From contig NZ_QBKI01000003.1 in assembly GCF_003054055.1 (NCBI RefSeq), positions 472,844 through 536,843 of the forward strand: DNA of 64,000 nucleotides, read 5' to 3'. Source of the DNA: Pontibacter mucosus. GTDB taxonomy: Bacteria; Bacteroidota; Bacteroidia; Cytophagales; Hymenobacteraceae. The position numbers and the translations under genes were made by a program. The notes under the pieces are model-generated. The model searched no databases and was not told where the DNA came from. It saw nothing but the letters and a program-made list of their open reading frames with translations. Numbering within the stretch: the stretch's first letter is position 1; every line of letters begins with the position of its first letter. Shown in pieces: positions 26,614 to 34,314 of this stretch.

Positions 26614-27645
26614 ATGTGGGATTGGCTGAGCCTGGAGTGGTTTGAACTGAGCACTTTCCGCTCCTACGACTGGGTTTACCCGCTGGCCCTGTACGCCCTT
26701 CCGGTCATTCCGCTGTTGTTTATACTTAAATCTATACTTCGGCGCAACACAAGGCTCAAGCTGGACATGGCCCTGTTTCAGGGGCGCAGCGGCTGGCAGT
26801 GGAGCAGCCTGTTGCGCTTTGTACCCAGACTGGTGCTGATGCTGTTTACCATGCTGGTGCTGGTGGCGTTGGCACGGCCGCAGCGCGTAAGCGAGCAACT
26901 AGAGCTTACCTCGGAGGGCATCGATATTGTGGTGGTGTTGGATGTATCGGGCTCCATGGAGCTGCAGGATATAAAGCCGACCCGCCTGGAGGCAGCCAAG
27001 GAGGTAGCCCTGAACTTTATTGACGGCCGTGTGCAGGATCGAATCGGGATGGTGGTGTTTGCAGGCGACGCCTATTCCCTTGCCCCGCTCACGACCGATT
27101 ACGACTTGCTCCGCGAAAGTATAAACACCATCCACTACGGTATCATTCAGAACGACGGAACGGCCATTGGCAGTGCGCTGGCTGTCGCCATTAACCGCAT
27201 GCGCGACTCTTCCTCCAAAAGCAAGGTGATCATCCTGATAAGCGACGGTGAGAACACGGCCGGCAGCCTGGACCCTGAGCTGGCCGCGCAACTGGCTTAT
27301 GGGTACGGCATAAAACTTTATACTATCGGCATTGGTAAAGATGGGCAGGTGGCCTACGACCGTGACGGCACCGGGCAGATACTTTACGTGGAGACGCAGA
27401 TGGATGAGACAAGCCTGCGCCAGATTGCCAGCATTGGTGAGGGGCAGTTTTTCAGAGCTGACTCGCGGGATGCATTGCAGCAGATTTTCCAGCATATAAA
27501 CAAGCTGGAGAAAACGGAAATTATAGAGAGCCGCTTCCGCGACACGCAGGATTACTACCAGGTATACCTGAAGTGGGCGCTGGTGCTCCTGCTCTTCTGG
27601 ATGCTGCTCAAAAACACCTTTATCGCCAACGTGCTGGAAGACTGA
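26614..27645 (+). CDS. batA: BatA-like von Willebrand factor A membrane protein
   Basis: About 343 residues from the ATG at 26614; a start at 26593 would overlap the preceding gene by 20 bp. Two membrane helices near the N-terminus (about 20-40 and 65-85), then a VWA domain with a complete MIDAS: DVSGSMELQD near residue 108, TAIGSALA near 185, ISDGENTAG near 210. One C-terminal helix (WALVLLLFWMLL). In Bat operons batB, C, D and E usually follow; here the next gene is yggS, so the operon is short. A GAGTT repeat begins directly after its stop codon. Confidence 0.88.
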   Translation: MWDWLSLEWFELSTFRSYDWVYPLALYALPVIPLLFILKSILRRNTRLKLDMALFQGRSGWQWSSLLRFVPRLVLMLFTMLVLVALARPQRVSEQLELTSEGIDIVVVLDVSGSMELQDIKPTRLEAAKEVALNFIDGRVQDRIGMVVFAGDAYSLAPLTTDYDLLRESINTIHYGIIQNDGTAIGSALAVAINRMRDSSSKSKVIILISDGENTAGSLDPELAAQLAYGYGIKLYTIGIGKDGQVAYDRDGTGQILYVETQMDETSLRQIASIGEGQFFRADSRDALQQIFQHINKLEKTEIIESRFRDTQDYYQVYLKWALVLLLFWMLLKNTFIANVLED

Positions 27646-27646
27646 G

Positions 27647-27758
27647 GGGTTAGAGAGTTAGAGAGTTGGGGAATTAGAGAGTTTGGGAGTTGTAGAGACG
27701 CAATACGTTGCGTCTTTTCAGTTATAAAGTTAGAAGGTTAAAAGTTAGAAAGTTAAGT
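27647..27758 (+). repeat. GAGTT-family repeats with an embedded GACGCAA hairpin
   Basis: Starting right after the batA stop are repeated units (GGTTAGAGAGTTAGAGAGTT and similar, to about 27692), a hairpin AGACGCAA-TACG-TTGCGTCT (27696-27715) followed by TTTT, and more GTTAGAAGGTTAAAAGTTAG-type units to 27758. The hairpin could terminate batA transcription. Confidence 0.75.
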
Positions 27759-27767
27759 GTTGATTCA

Positions 27768-27797
27768 GGCATTCACTCAATCACTCATTCAAAATTA
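27768..27797 (-). repeat. GAGTGAAT-family repeat upstream of yggS
   Basis: ATTCACTCAATCACTCATTC on the + strand, i.e. GAATGAGTGATTGAGTGAAT on the minus strand, the same family as the repeats at 15149-15265, 35784-35815 and 36233-36266. Confidence 0.7.
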
Positions 27798-27809
27798 TAC
27801 GATAGAACT

Positions 27810-28502
27810 ATGAGCATTAAGGACAACATATTATACTTTGACGAGCATCTTCGCGATACACCGTGCCGCCTGGTGGCTGTTACCAAAACCCACCCCGTAG
27901 AGAAGATAAAAGAGGCTTACGATGCGGGGCACCGGCTGTTCGGCGAAAACCGGGTGCAGGAACTGGTAGAGAAGTATGCTTTGCTGCCCCACGACATTGC
28001 CTGGCACCTGATCGGGCACCTGCAGACAAACAAAGTAAAGTATATCGCAGAGTTTATAGATACCATTCAATCGGTGGATAGCCTGAAGTTGCTGGTGGAG
28101 ATTAACAGACGCGCCGAGATGTACGGTCGCACGCTGCCCATTAACTGCATGCTGCAGATAGCCATTGCCGATGAGGAAACAAAGTATGGCATGAGCTGCG
28201 AAGAAGCCGAGGCGCTGCTACAGTCGGAGGAGTACCGGCAGATGAATTACATCCGCATCACCGGTGTGATGGGCATCGCCACCAACACCGACAATGAGCA
28301 GCAGCTGCGAGAGGAGTTCCGCCAGCTGCGCGGCTGCTTCGAGCACCTGAAGGCAAAGTTCTTTCGGGGCAACGACGACTTTAAGGAAATATCCATGGGC
28401 ATGACCTCCGACTGGCAACTGGCGCTCGAAGAAGGCAGCACCATTATTCGGGTAGGAAGCGGCATTTTCGGCCAGCGGGATTATAGTAACACGAGTCGCT
28501 AA
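27810..28502 (+). CDS. yggS: YggS-family PLP homeostasis protein
   Basis: A 230-residue protein from the ATG at 27810 (MSIKDNILYFDEHLRD); a longer reading frame begins inside the repeat and is not credible. The PLP lysine is in LVAVTKTHPVE near residue 23, followed by LFGENRVQEL (about 47), WHLIGHLQTNK (about 66) and ISMGMTSDWQLALEEGSTIIRVG near the C-terminus (shown in part), all diagnostic. The protein binds PLP without strong catalysis and helps control cellular PLP levels. Confidence 0.95.
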   Translation: MSIKDNILYFDEHLRDTPCRLVAVTKTHPVEKIKEAYDAGHRLFGENRVQELVEKYALLPHDIAWHLIGHLQTNKVKYIAEFIDTIQSVDSLKLLVEINRRAEMYGRTLPINCMLQIAIADEETKYGMSCEEAEALLQSEEYRQMNYIRITGVMGIATNTDNEQQLREEFRQLRGCFEHLKAKFFRGNDDFKEISMGMTSDWQLALEEGSTIIRVGSGIFGQRDYSNTSR

Positions 28503-28534
28503 ACAATTGCTGATAGTAGGTTTGTCGGGCGATA

Positions 28535-28653
28535 AAGTATAGATTTATACTTCCCATACTTTCTCTAAAGTATAAATCAACTAAAGGTTGTGGGTTTTAT
28601 ACTTTGAGCTAGTTTTATACTTTAGCACAAGCGTTAAGAAAATGTAAAGTATA
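28535..28653. repeat. Dense cluster of AAGTATA/TATACTT copies
   Basis: Within 119 bp there are six exact copies in alternating orientation (28535 minus, 28546 plus, 28568 minus, 28598 plus, 28616 plus, 28647 minus) and one CATACTT variant (28555). Adjacent inverted copies could form short hairpins. It occupies the yggS-GDPD spacer. Confidence 0.85.
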
Positions 28654-28712
28654 ACCTAAGAGGTTTTATATAGGGAAATTTAGGGCCATTTTGTTCGAAA
28701 AAACGTAGAACG

Positions 28713-29633
28713 ATGCACGCTATACTTTACTATCCGCTTGCCGCGCTATTGCTCTTAACCGCTTGTACTTCCGGGAAGATGAACCACGAGCCAGTTGCCG
28801 CTACCAATCCTCCGCTGCCAGCCTTTGACTTGGAAGGCCACCGGGGCGCACGCGGATTATTACCCGAGAACACGGTACCGGCCATGCTGAAGGCGCTGGA
28901 ACTAGGAGTCACCACCCTGGAAATGGATGCACACATCAGCCAGGACGGCCAGGTGTTTCTCTCCCACGACCCTTACATGAACCGGGAGCATGAGCTGTTG
29001 CCCTCAGGCGAGGAAATTCCGGAGGCGGACGCCAAAAAGTATGTGCATTACCAGATGCCTTACAGCCGGATCCGTACTTTCGATGTGGGCTCCAAGTACT
29101 TCAGCAAGTTTCCGGAGCAGCAGCTGATGAAAGCCTCTAAGCCTCTGCTTTCGGAGGTAATTGACTCGGCACAGGCTTACATCAAAGCACACGGACTGCC
29201 GCAGGTGTTTTACAACATCGAAACCAAGTCGAAACCGAGCGGTGATAGCAAGTACCACCCAGCCCCGGAGGAGTTTGTAGACCGGCTGATGACTGTGGTG
29301 GACGAGAAAAACATCCGCCCTTACGTAATAATACAGTCCTTTGACCCTAGAACCCTGCAGGTGCTGCGCCGCAAACACCCGGACGTGAAAACCTCGCTGC
29401 TGGTAGAGAATCTGAAAGGACTGGATCATAATCTGACTCAGCTGGGCTTCACACCCAATATCTATAGCCCTAACTATAAACTCGTGACGCCCGCTCTCGT
29501 AGAGGCTACGCATAAGCTGGGCATAAAACTGGTGCCCTGGACTGTGAACGACCTGCAGGCCATGCAGCGGTTGAAGCAGATGGGTGTGGATGGTATCATC
29601 TCCGACTACCCGAACCTGTTTCAGGAGCTATAG
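28713..29633 (+). CDS. Glycerophosphodiester phosphodiesterase lipoprotein
   Basis: A 306-residue protein with a lipoprotein signal (ALLLLTACTSGK, lipobox Cys about residue 18). The GDPD barrel shows GHRGARGLLPENT near residue 42, with the catalytic His-Arg, then TTLEMDAHISQDGQVFLSHD (about 70-89) with metal-binding Glu/Asp and the second His, and ends VDGIISDYPNL. It hydrolyses deacylated phospholipids to glycerol-3-phosphate and an alcohol, probably at the outer face of the envelope. Transcribed alone, downstream of the motif cluster. Confidence 0.93.
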   Translation: MHAILYYPLAALLLLTACTSGKMNHEPVAATNPPLPAFDLEGHRGARGLLPENTVPAMLKALELGVTTLEMDAHISQDGQVFLSHDPYMNREHELLPSGEEIPEADAKKYVHYQMPYSRIRTFDVGSKYFSKFPEQQLMKASKPLLSEVIDSAQAYIKAHGLPQVFYNIETKSKPSGDSKYHPAPEEFVDRLMTVVDEKNIRPYVIIQSFDPRTLQVLRRKHPDVKTSLLVENLKGLDHNLTQLGFTPNIYSPNYKLVTPALVEATHKLGIKLVPWTVNDLQAMQRLKQMGVDGIISDYPNLFQEL

Positions 29634-29687
29634 CCAAAACGGGCGTTTATACTTTAAATCGAATCTAAACCATAAACCCAGAAACAT

Positions 29688-30134
29688 ATGACACAGCATG
29701 CCACAAACATCGAGCAACGGTACCAGGACTTCATAAAGCATGTGGTGGATACCGAACAAGTATGGGGACTAACGCAGGAGGATACCTGGGCCACCTCCAC
29801 CTCAGCGGAGTATGAGGACACCGAAGTCATCCTGTTCTGGTCCAAAAAGGAAGGTGCCATTGCCTGCGCGGAGGATGAATGGGCAAGCTATACGGCTGAG
29901 GCAATAAGCTTGGTGGAGTTTCTGGAGAACTGGTGCGTGGGCATGTATGGCGATGAGTTGCTGGTGGGTGCAGACTGGGATAAGGATTTATCTGGCAAGG
30001 AAGCAGAGCCCCTGGTGCTGGCCCTGGATGTGGTAGCACAGCTGAAAGCCAAAGGCAAAACGCTGCAGTTTACGCAGTACGACAGTCAGGAAGAGTTTGA
30101 GGAGCAGCTGATTGAGGCGCTGGAAGCCGAGTAA
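29688..30134 (+). CDS. DUF2750 domain protein
   Basis: A 148-residue acidic cytoplasmic protein. DUF2750 marks are VWGLTQEDTWATS near residue 25, VILFWSKKEGA near 47, and SLVEFLENWCVGMYGDELLVG near 75 (shown in part), with a C-terminal Glu-rich tail. No function is known for the family, which often occurs near immunity-like or housekeeping genes. Monocistronic here. Confidence 0.85.
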   Translation: MTQHATNIEQRYQDFIKHVVDTEQVWGLTQEDTWATSTSAEYEDTEVILFWSKKEGAIACAEDEWASYTAEAISLVEFLENWCVGMYGDELLVGADWDKDLSGKEAEPLVLALDVVAQLKAKGKTLQFTQYDSQEEFEEQLIEALEAE

Positions 30135-30169
30135 TGTATAAACGGGCTGCTTTTTACGTTTTCCTGTCG

Positions 30170-30177
30170 TACTTTTG
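30170..30177 (+). promoter_or_regulatory. Candidate -7 box upstream of the DUF423 gene
   Basis: TACTTTTG fits TAnnTTTG exactly and lies 45 bp before the GTG start at 30223. No good TTTG is found 19-21 bp upstream, so the promoter is only tentative. Confidence 0.35.
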
Positions 30178-30222
30178 AGGTATACCTGCGCAGCTTGCAG
30201 GCCCACTTAATCCACCATTACC

Positions 30223-30600
30223 GTGACGCAGAAAACCATACTTTTGCTTGCCAGTGCTCTTGGTGCCCTCACCGTGGCCATTGGCGCCTTCGGAGCCCAC
30301 GCCCTTGCCCCTTTGCTACAGGCTAATAACCGTATCGATACGTTTGAGACGGCTGTAAAATACCAGATGTACCACACGCTGGCCCTGCTGGCTGTGGGCT
30401 TGCTGCTTTTTAATGTGCAGCAACCGGCCCTGCAAACGGCGGCCTGGTGCTTTTTCCTCGGCATCCTGATTTTCTCCGGCTCCCTGTACGTGCTTTGCCT
30501 GACAGGCATCACCTGGCTAGGGGCCATCACCCCCATCGGCGGCACCTTTTTCATCATTGGCTGGGGCGCACTTTTCTATGCCGTGCTGAAGGCGCTGTAA
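30223..30600 (+). CDS. DUF423 small membrane protein
   Basis: A 125-residue protein beginning at GTG 30223, with four hydrophobic helices. ALTVAIGAFGAHAL near residue 15, YQMYHTLALLAVG near 46, FSGSLYVLCLTG near 84 and ITPIGGTFFIIGW near 101 match the DUF423 (YgdD/YwdK) family of unknown function. Followed 20 bp later by a very strong terminator. Confidence 0.9.
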   Translation: MTQKTILLLASALGALTVAIGAFGAHALAPLLQANNRIDTFETAVKYQMYHTLALLAVGLLLFNVQQPALQTAAWCFFLGILIFSGSLYVLCLTGITWLGAITPIGGTFFIIGWGALFYAVLKAL

Positions 30601-30620
30601 AAGTATAAACCAGATTTAGA

Positions 30621-30658
30621 AATAAGGGCAAAGTATAAATCTATACTTTGCCCTTATT
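30621..30658 (+). terminator. Intrinsic terminator of the DUF423 gene, built with the TATACTT motif
   Basis: A perfect 17-bp stem (30621-30637 with 30642-30658) and 4-nt loop AATC; the inner part of the stem is AAAGTATA paired with TATACTTT. Followed by TTTT (ATTTTTTG), giving a clear U-run on the + strand. Confidence 0.9.
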
Positions 30659-30741
30659 TTTTGCTTTTAACTTTTGATGTTTCGGGTGAAATTGAAGTGA
30701 AACTTCCAAATTTTAAATTCCTTTCCTTCTGTTTTTTATAA

Positions 30742-31251
30742 CGTCTAGTGCATGAGGCGTGAGAGGCCGTCGGCCGTAGCATGGCTTATGTGTAATGTTA
30801 GCAACAGTTATTTTTTTCTAATTATACTAAAAATGCTTTTAAGGTTATTTAAATCATCCTTTTCCCTAACGACATAATTGATTGTTGCATTTTCTGAATT
30901 TAAAACCTCTACTCCATATATCGGTTTATTTAAGTCTGAGCATGCTGTATCTAGTTTAGAAAAGTCAATTCTATTAATTAATTCAGTTATTTTTATCCAA
31001 CTCAATTTGTCAATCTTTACAGGTGTCCGATATTTAGCATTTTTCACATGGAGATAATTGGCAATCGGTGTGATGTAATATATTTTCCTTCTTTTTAAAT
31101 CTATTTCATATTCCTCTCTAAATAAAGTCGAGTCGCTATTGTTAATAAGCGACAAAAGCTCGATTTCTTTTTGACTTTGTTGAGCAAAAGAAATTAAGCT
31201 ATAGAAGCTTAGTAGAAATATGAAAGTGAACTTTTTCATAATTGTTGCTAA
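30742..31251 (-). mobile_element. Integron-type gene cassette (510 bp) carrying one ORF
   Basis: Read on the minus strand, the unit begins TTAGCAACA 11 bp before the ORF start and ends with an attC-like imperfect palindrome closed by ACG. Arms 30739-30756 (TAACGTcTAgTGCATGAG) and 30785-30800 pair over 16 bp with two unpaired bases on one side, as in attC sites. The 10-bp pair GTTAGCAACA (30797-30806) and TGTTGCTAAC (31243-31252) would join as matching R-boxes when the cassette circularises, the geometry expected of an integron cassette. No integrase gene is in the window. The interior is markedly AT-rich. Confidence 0.65.
30808..31239 (-). CDS. Secreted protein of unknown function (cassette gene)
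   Basis: A 143-residue protein with a clear signal peptide (MKKFTFIFLLSFYSLISFAQ, cleavage near residue 19-20). The mature part is Lys/Ile/Asn-rich (KLSWIKITELINRIDFSKLD) and resembles no family I recognise. The coding sequence is far more AT-rich than its neighbours and contains no exact TATACTT copies, whereas most genes of this size around it have one. It fills the cassette described at 30742-31251; start ATG 31239 lies only 12 bp inside the cassette edge, so its transcription may depend on the insertion site. Confidence 0.75.
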   Translation of the reverse strand: MKKFTFIFLLSFYSLISFAQQSQKEIELLSLINNSDSTLFREEYEIDLKRRKIYYITPIANYLHVKNAKYRTPVKIDKLSWIKITELINRIDFSKLDTACSDLNKPIYGVEVLNSENATINYVVREKDDLNNLKSIFSIIRKK

Positions 31252-31255
31252 CTAT

Positions 31256-31283
31256 CAGCTAAACGTAAACCTACGCTTAGCTG
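31256..31283. repeat. Hairpin adjoining the cassette edge
   Basis: CAGCTAA-a-CGTA-aacc-TACG-c-TTAGCTG: two stem segments of 7 and 4 bp with one mismatch, 4 bp outside the cassette boundary. It may be part of the insertion site or a remnant of another site. Confidence 0.5.
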
Positions 31284-31529
31284 CACTATGTACGGAGTAG
31301 AATCTATGTTACTCTGCCCCATACAGCAGAGGCCATCTCATTATATTTTATACTTCTAATATACAGAGTTTCTAAGGAATACCAAGTAGACGCAACTAGG
31401 GTATTACCATCGAGTATATAGCTGCAATTCTATACTACAAAGCGCCCAACAGTGAATGCTTATACTTCAAGTTCATCCTTTGCACTTTCATACTTGGATT
31501 TAGCTTGGCTTTAAAAGCTGCGAAAAAAC
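31284..31529. other. Spacer with scattered motif copies
   Basis: AT-rich with no ORF or RNA recognised; motif copies at about 31352 and 31462, plus near-variants (TATACTA, CATACTT). Confidence 0.4.
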
Positions 31530-31557
31530 AAAGGCCACCCTTTTCAGGATGGCCTTT
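31530..31557 (-). terminator. Intrinsic terminator of the DUF1573 gene
   Basis: AAAGGCCA/TGGCCTTT and CCT/AGG stem with one mismatch and a TTTC loop; on the minus strand it is followed by TGTTTTTT. It lies about 25 bp after the stop codon. Confidence 0.8.
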
Positions 31558-31581
31558 TATACTTTATAAAGCGGCTAAGGC

Positions 31582-32025
31582 TTAGTTCTTAGCGGCGCTA
31601 GCGTTGCTTTTTTCCTTGATGTTGGCTACGATGTAGATATACTTGGCACCGTCTGCGGCGTTAGAATGCACCACAATCGCTTTCTTCTGCTGGCCCAGTC
31701 TGCCGGCGCTGTTATACTTGGCTGTGATGAAGCCAGTTTTGCCAGGCATAATCGGCTCCTTCGTCCAGGCTGGGGTCGTGCAACCACAGGTAACGTCTAC
31801 GCGCTCCAGCACAAGCGGCTGCGTGCCGGTGTTTTTAAACTGGAACGTATGCTCCACCACATCACCCTGCGTAATGTCGCCGAAGTTATGCTCCATTTCG
31901 TTGAAGGTCAGGGCCGGACCATTAGTAGCCTGCTCCTGTGGGGCTGTTGCCTTTGGTTTCTCCTGGGCCACGGCGCCACCCATCACCAGCGCAGCAAAGG
32001 CAAAAGAAAGGATAACTTTTTTCAT
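31582..32025 (-). CDS. DUF1573 secreted protein
   Basis: A 147-residue protein with a signal peptide (LSFAFAALVMGGAVAQ). The DUF1573 core is intact: FNEMEHNFGDITQGDVVEHT near residue 41, FKNTGTQPLVLERV near 66, TCGCTTPAWTKEPIMPGK near 83. The fold is an Ig-like beta-sandwich; the family is abundant in Bacteroidota envelopes and has no settled function. Monocistronic with its own terminator; a run Ala/Ser/Asn tail ends the protein. Confidence 0.92.
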   Translation of the reverse strand: MKKVILSFAFAALVMGGAVAQEKPKATAPQEQATNGPALTFNEMEHNFGDITQGDVVEHTFQFKNTGTQPLVLERVDVTCGCTTPAWTKEPIMPGKTGFITAKYNSAGRLGQQKKAIVVHSNAADGAKYIYIVANIKEKSNASAAKN

Positions 32026-32105
32026 CTTGTGTAGAGGGTTAAGGTTATATATTATACTCTATATACGTTCTTTAGCAAAAACGATGCAAAATAAGATTTC
32101 TTTTG

Positions 32106-33512
32106 TCAGTCAACTAATAAATGCTCGTTAAAGTTCAGCAGGTAAAGCTCTTCCGATGAGCGTGTAAGGGCCGTGTAAAGCCAGTGGGCAAACTCCTCGT
32201 TCACCATATCCTCCCTTAAAAATCCCTGGTCCACAAAAACGGCCTGCCACTGCCCGCCCTGCGCCTTGTGGCAGGTAAGGGCGTAGGCAAACTTTACCTG
32301 CAGTGCGTTCAGGTAGGGGTTTTTCTTCAGTTCCTTGTAACGCTCTTTCTTCGTCTTGATGTCGAGGTAATCCTGCAGCACCTCCTCGTAGAGCTTCTTG
32401 TTCTGGTCGGCGGGCAGTGCCGGCGCATCGGTATAGAGCGTGTCCATTAGAATCTTCACCTCCTCCTCGTGGGCATCGGGGTAGTCCACAAAGCGGATGC
32501 GGATATCAGCAAAACGGAAGCCATACATCTCCTCGTAGCGGATAATCTTGGTTACTTCCACAAAATCACCGTTGGCCATAAAACCGATGTCGGAGTCTTT
32601 GGGCAACCAGAAGTAGTTGTTGCGCACAATCATCAGGTAATCGCCCACACCCAGCTCGTCCTCAGCAAAGAAAATCCGGCGGCGGATGTGTTGGTTATAC
32701 AGGTTTGCGTTTTTGTTGGAGCGGCATATGACGATGGTATTCTCAATACCGAACTTGTCGTAAGCGTAGCGCAGGCCGTCTTCCAGCTTCTCGCCTGTCA
32801 TACGGTAAATGTCGCGCCAGCCTTTGGTAAAGAGCTTTATCTCCAGCTTCTCCTGCTGCATGCGGTCACGGAGCTGGGTAGCGTTCATCAAAATACCCGA
32901 TGCCTCCGCCTGCCGCATCACCTGGCGCAGCTCTATCCCCTGCACATGGCAACGGAAATTCTGCTTCAGGTAATCAGCATTTAAGGAAGGACTAAGGGTT
33001 TGCCCCACCGGCGGCAGCTGGGCGGTGTCCCCAATTAGCAGCAACTTGTTGTTTTTCTTGTCGAACACGTACTGCAACAGGTCCTGCAGCAGGCCATTCT
33101 CGCCAAAGCCGCTTTCATCCGATATCATCGAGGCCTCGTCCACAATGTAAATCGTGCTATCCGATTTGTTCGGCTGCCGGGTAAAGGAGAGCCCCTCGGA
33201 GAAGGGGTTGGAGGTTTGGCGGTAAATCTTTTTATGGATGGTGAAGGCTGGCCGGCCGCTGTAGCTGGCCATTACCTTGGCCGCACGCCCCGTGGGGGCT
33301 AGCAGCACATACTTATAGCCAAAAGTGTTTAGTATCTTCACCAGCGAGGTAACAACCGTGGTTTTACCCGTACCGGCATATCCTTTCAGCAGGAACACCT
33401 GCCGTTCGCTGGTCTTGTCAAGTATAAATGTTTCGAGCTGCGAAAAGAGCCTCGCCTGGTCCTGGGTGGGTTCAAACGGAAAACTGCTTCGTAAGGCTTC
33501 TACCGGGCGCAT
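32106..33512 (-). CDS. RecD-like superfamily 1 DNA helicase
   Basis: A 468-residue AAA/SF1 ATPase. Walker A is GYAGTGKTTVVTS near residue 45, Walker B IVDEASMIS near 124, GDTAQLPPVG near 162 and the C-terminal UvrD-like motif VKFAYALTCHKAQGGQWQAV near 405 with YTALTRSSEELYLL near 446. This is the short RecD-type helicase found widely in Bacteroidota, predicted to unwind DNA 5' to 3' in repair; it lacks the long N-terminal part of RecD2. The start is preceded by a GAGTT repeat. Confidence 0.88.
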   Translation of the reverse strand: MRPVEALRSSFPFEPTQDQARLFSQLETFILDKTSERQVFLLKGYAGTGKTTVVTSLVKILNTFGYKYVLLAPTGRAAKVMASYSGRPAFTIHKKIYRQTSNPFSEGLSFTRQPNKSDSTIYIVDEASMISDESGFGENGLLQDLLQYVFDKKNNKLLLIGDTAQLPPVGQTLSPSLNADYLKQNFRCHVQGIELRQVMRQAEASGILMNATQLRDRMQQEKLEIKLFTKGWRDIYRMTGEKLEDGLRYAYDKFGIENTIVICRSNKNANLYNQHIRRRIFFAEDELGVGDYLMIVRNNYFWLPKDSDIGFMANGDFVEVTKIIRYEEMYGFRFADIRIRFVDYPDAHEEEVKILMDTLYTDAPALPADQNKKLYEEVLQDYLDIKTKKERYKELKKNPYLNALQVKFAYALTCHKAQGGQWQAVFVDQGFLREDMVNEEFAHWLYTALTRSSEELYLLNFNEHLLVD

Positions 33513-33518
33513 CTTTTG

Positions 33519-33815
33519 AGTTAGAGAGTTTAGGAGTTTGGGAGTTAGAGAGTTGGAAGGTTAGAAAGTATAAGTATACATGCCTGGCGCCGGCATCTGG
33601 CCGGTGACGCACGGTGTCCGCGAGTCTCCAGACTCGCTTTTATACTTTGTTGATGTTATCACCCTCAGTCAGTACTACGTAAGTTTTACGATGGTTAAGA
33701 AGTATAAATGTTTTGTAAGTATGAACACATAACAAAAAAGGGCGCTAAAAGTGTCAGAAGAAGTAAAATCTATACTTCCAAGAAAGTATAAGTACAACTC
33801 CTAAACTCTCTAACT
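33519..33815. repeat. 297-bp unit with 20-bp perfect inverted ends
   Basis: AGTTAGAGAGTTTAGGAGTT (33519-33538) and its exact complement at 33796-33815 bound a unit filling the helicase-thioesterase spacer. Both arms are GAGTT-family repeats that continue inward or outward (33539-33565; 33815-33829). Inside are a hairpin GCGAGTC-TCCA-GACTCGC (33620-33637) followed by TTTT, and about six motif copies. The right arm supplies the last codons and the stop of the thioesterase gene. No ORF is present. Confidence 0.75.
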
Positions 33816-34277
33816 TTTTAACTTTTTAACTCTAGCCACGTCTTCCGGCGTAATGGTGGCCATACTGGTACTGGCTTTGGCAATGAGCAGCGGCGGCTCC
33901 TCCCCTTTCACAGCGTATACTTCGGCCTCACAGAAATTAATCTTGCGGCCCTGCTTCAGCACATAGCCTTTGGCCAGCAGTTTGTCGCCCAGTCCCGGAT
34001 GGAAGTAGGAGACCTTGATTTCGGCGGTTACCACATGGTGGTCTTTCGGCACCAGGCTCACGGCGGCAAAGCCCGCCACAATATCAGCCAGCGTGGCGAT
34101 TAGGCCGCCATGGGCAAAACCTTTATGCTGCCGGTGATGTTGCTCCAGCTTAAGTTCGCCTTCTATCCTACCTTCTTCTATCTTTGTCACGTTAAAGCCC
34201 ATGAGCTTCATAAATCCCTGGCGCTCGAGCTTTTCGCGTATGTCCGCCTTGTAATCCGGATTGTACGTTTTAATCAT
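33810..34277 (-). CDS. PaaI-family hotdog thioesterase
   Basis: A 155-residue single hotdog domain. HKGFAHGGLIATLADIVAGFA near residue 52 (shown in part) holds the HGG substrate-loop and the Asp of the helix, and EIKVSYFHPGLGDKLLAKG near 87 is the usual beta stretch. Members hydrolyse acyl-CoA thioesters; PaaI itself acts on phenylacetyl-CoA derivatives, but substrate here is unknown. The C-terminal RVKKLKS is encoded by GAGTT-repeat sequence, so the natural end may have been altered by repeat insertion. Confidence 0.88.
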   Translation of the reverse strand: MIKTYNPDYKADIREKLERQGFMKLMGFNVTKIEEGRIEGELKLEQHHRQHKGFAHGGLIATLADIVAGFAAVSLVPKDHHVVTAEIKVSYFHPGLGDKLLAKGYVLKQGRKINFCEAEVYAVKGEEPPLLIAKASTSMATITPEDVARVKKLKS

Positions 34278-34314
34278 ACTGTAAATTTACGACCTAATTA
34301 ACCGCAAACCAACC

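Noticed and set aside
27708..27809. N-terminal 34-residue extension of YggS
   Set aside because: It is encoded by spacer repeats and absent from the family; the ATG at 27810 fits.
28535..28653. CRISPR array
   Set aside because: Repeats are only 7-9 bp, alternate in orientation, and spacers are irregular; no cas genes.
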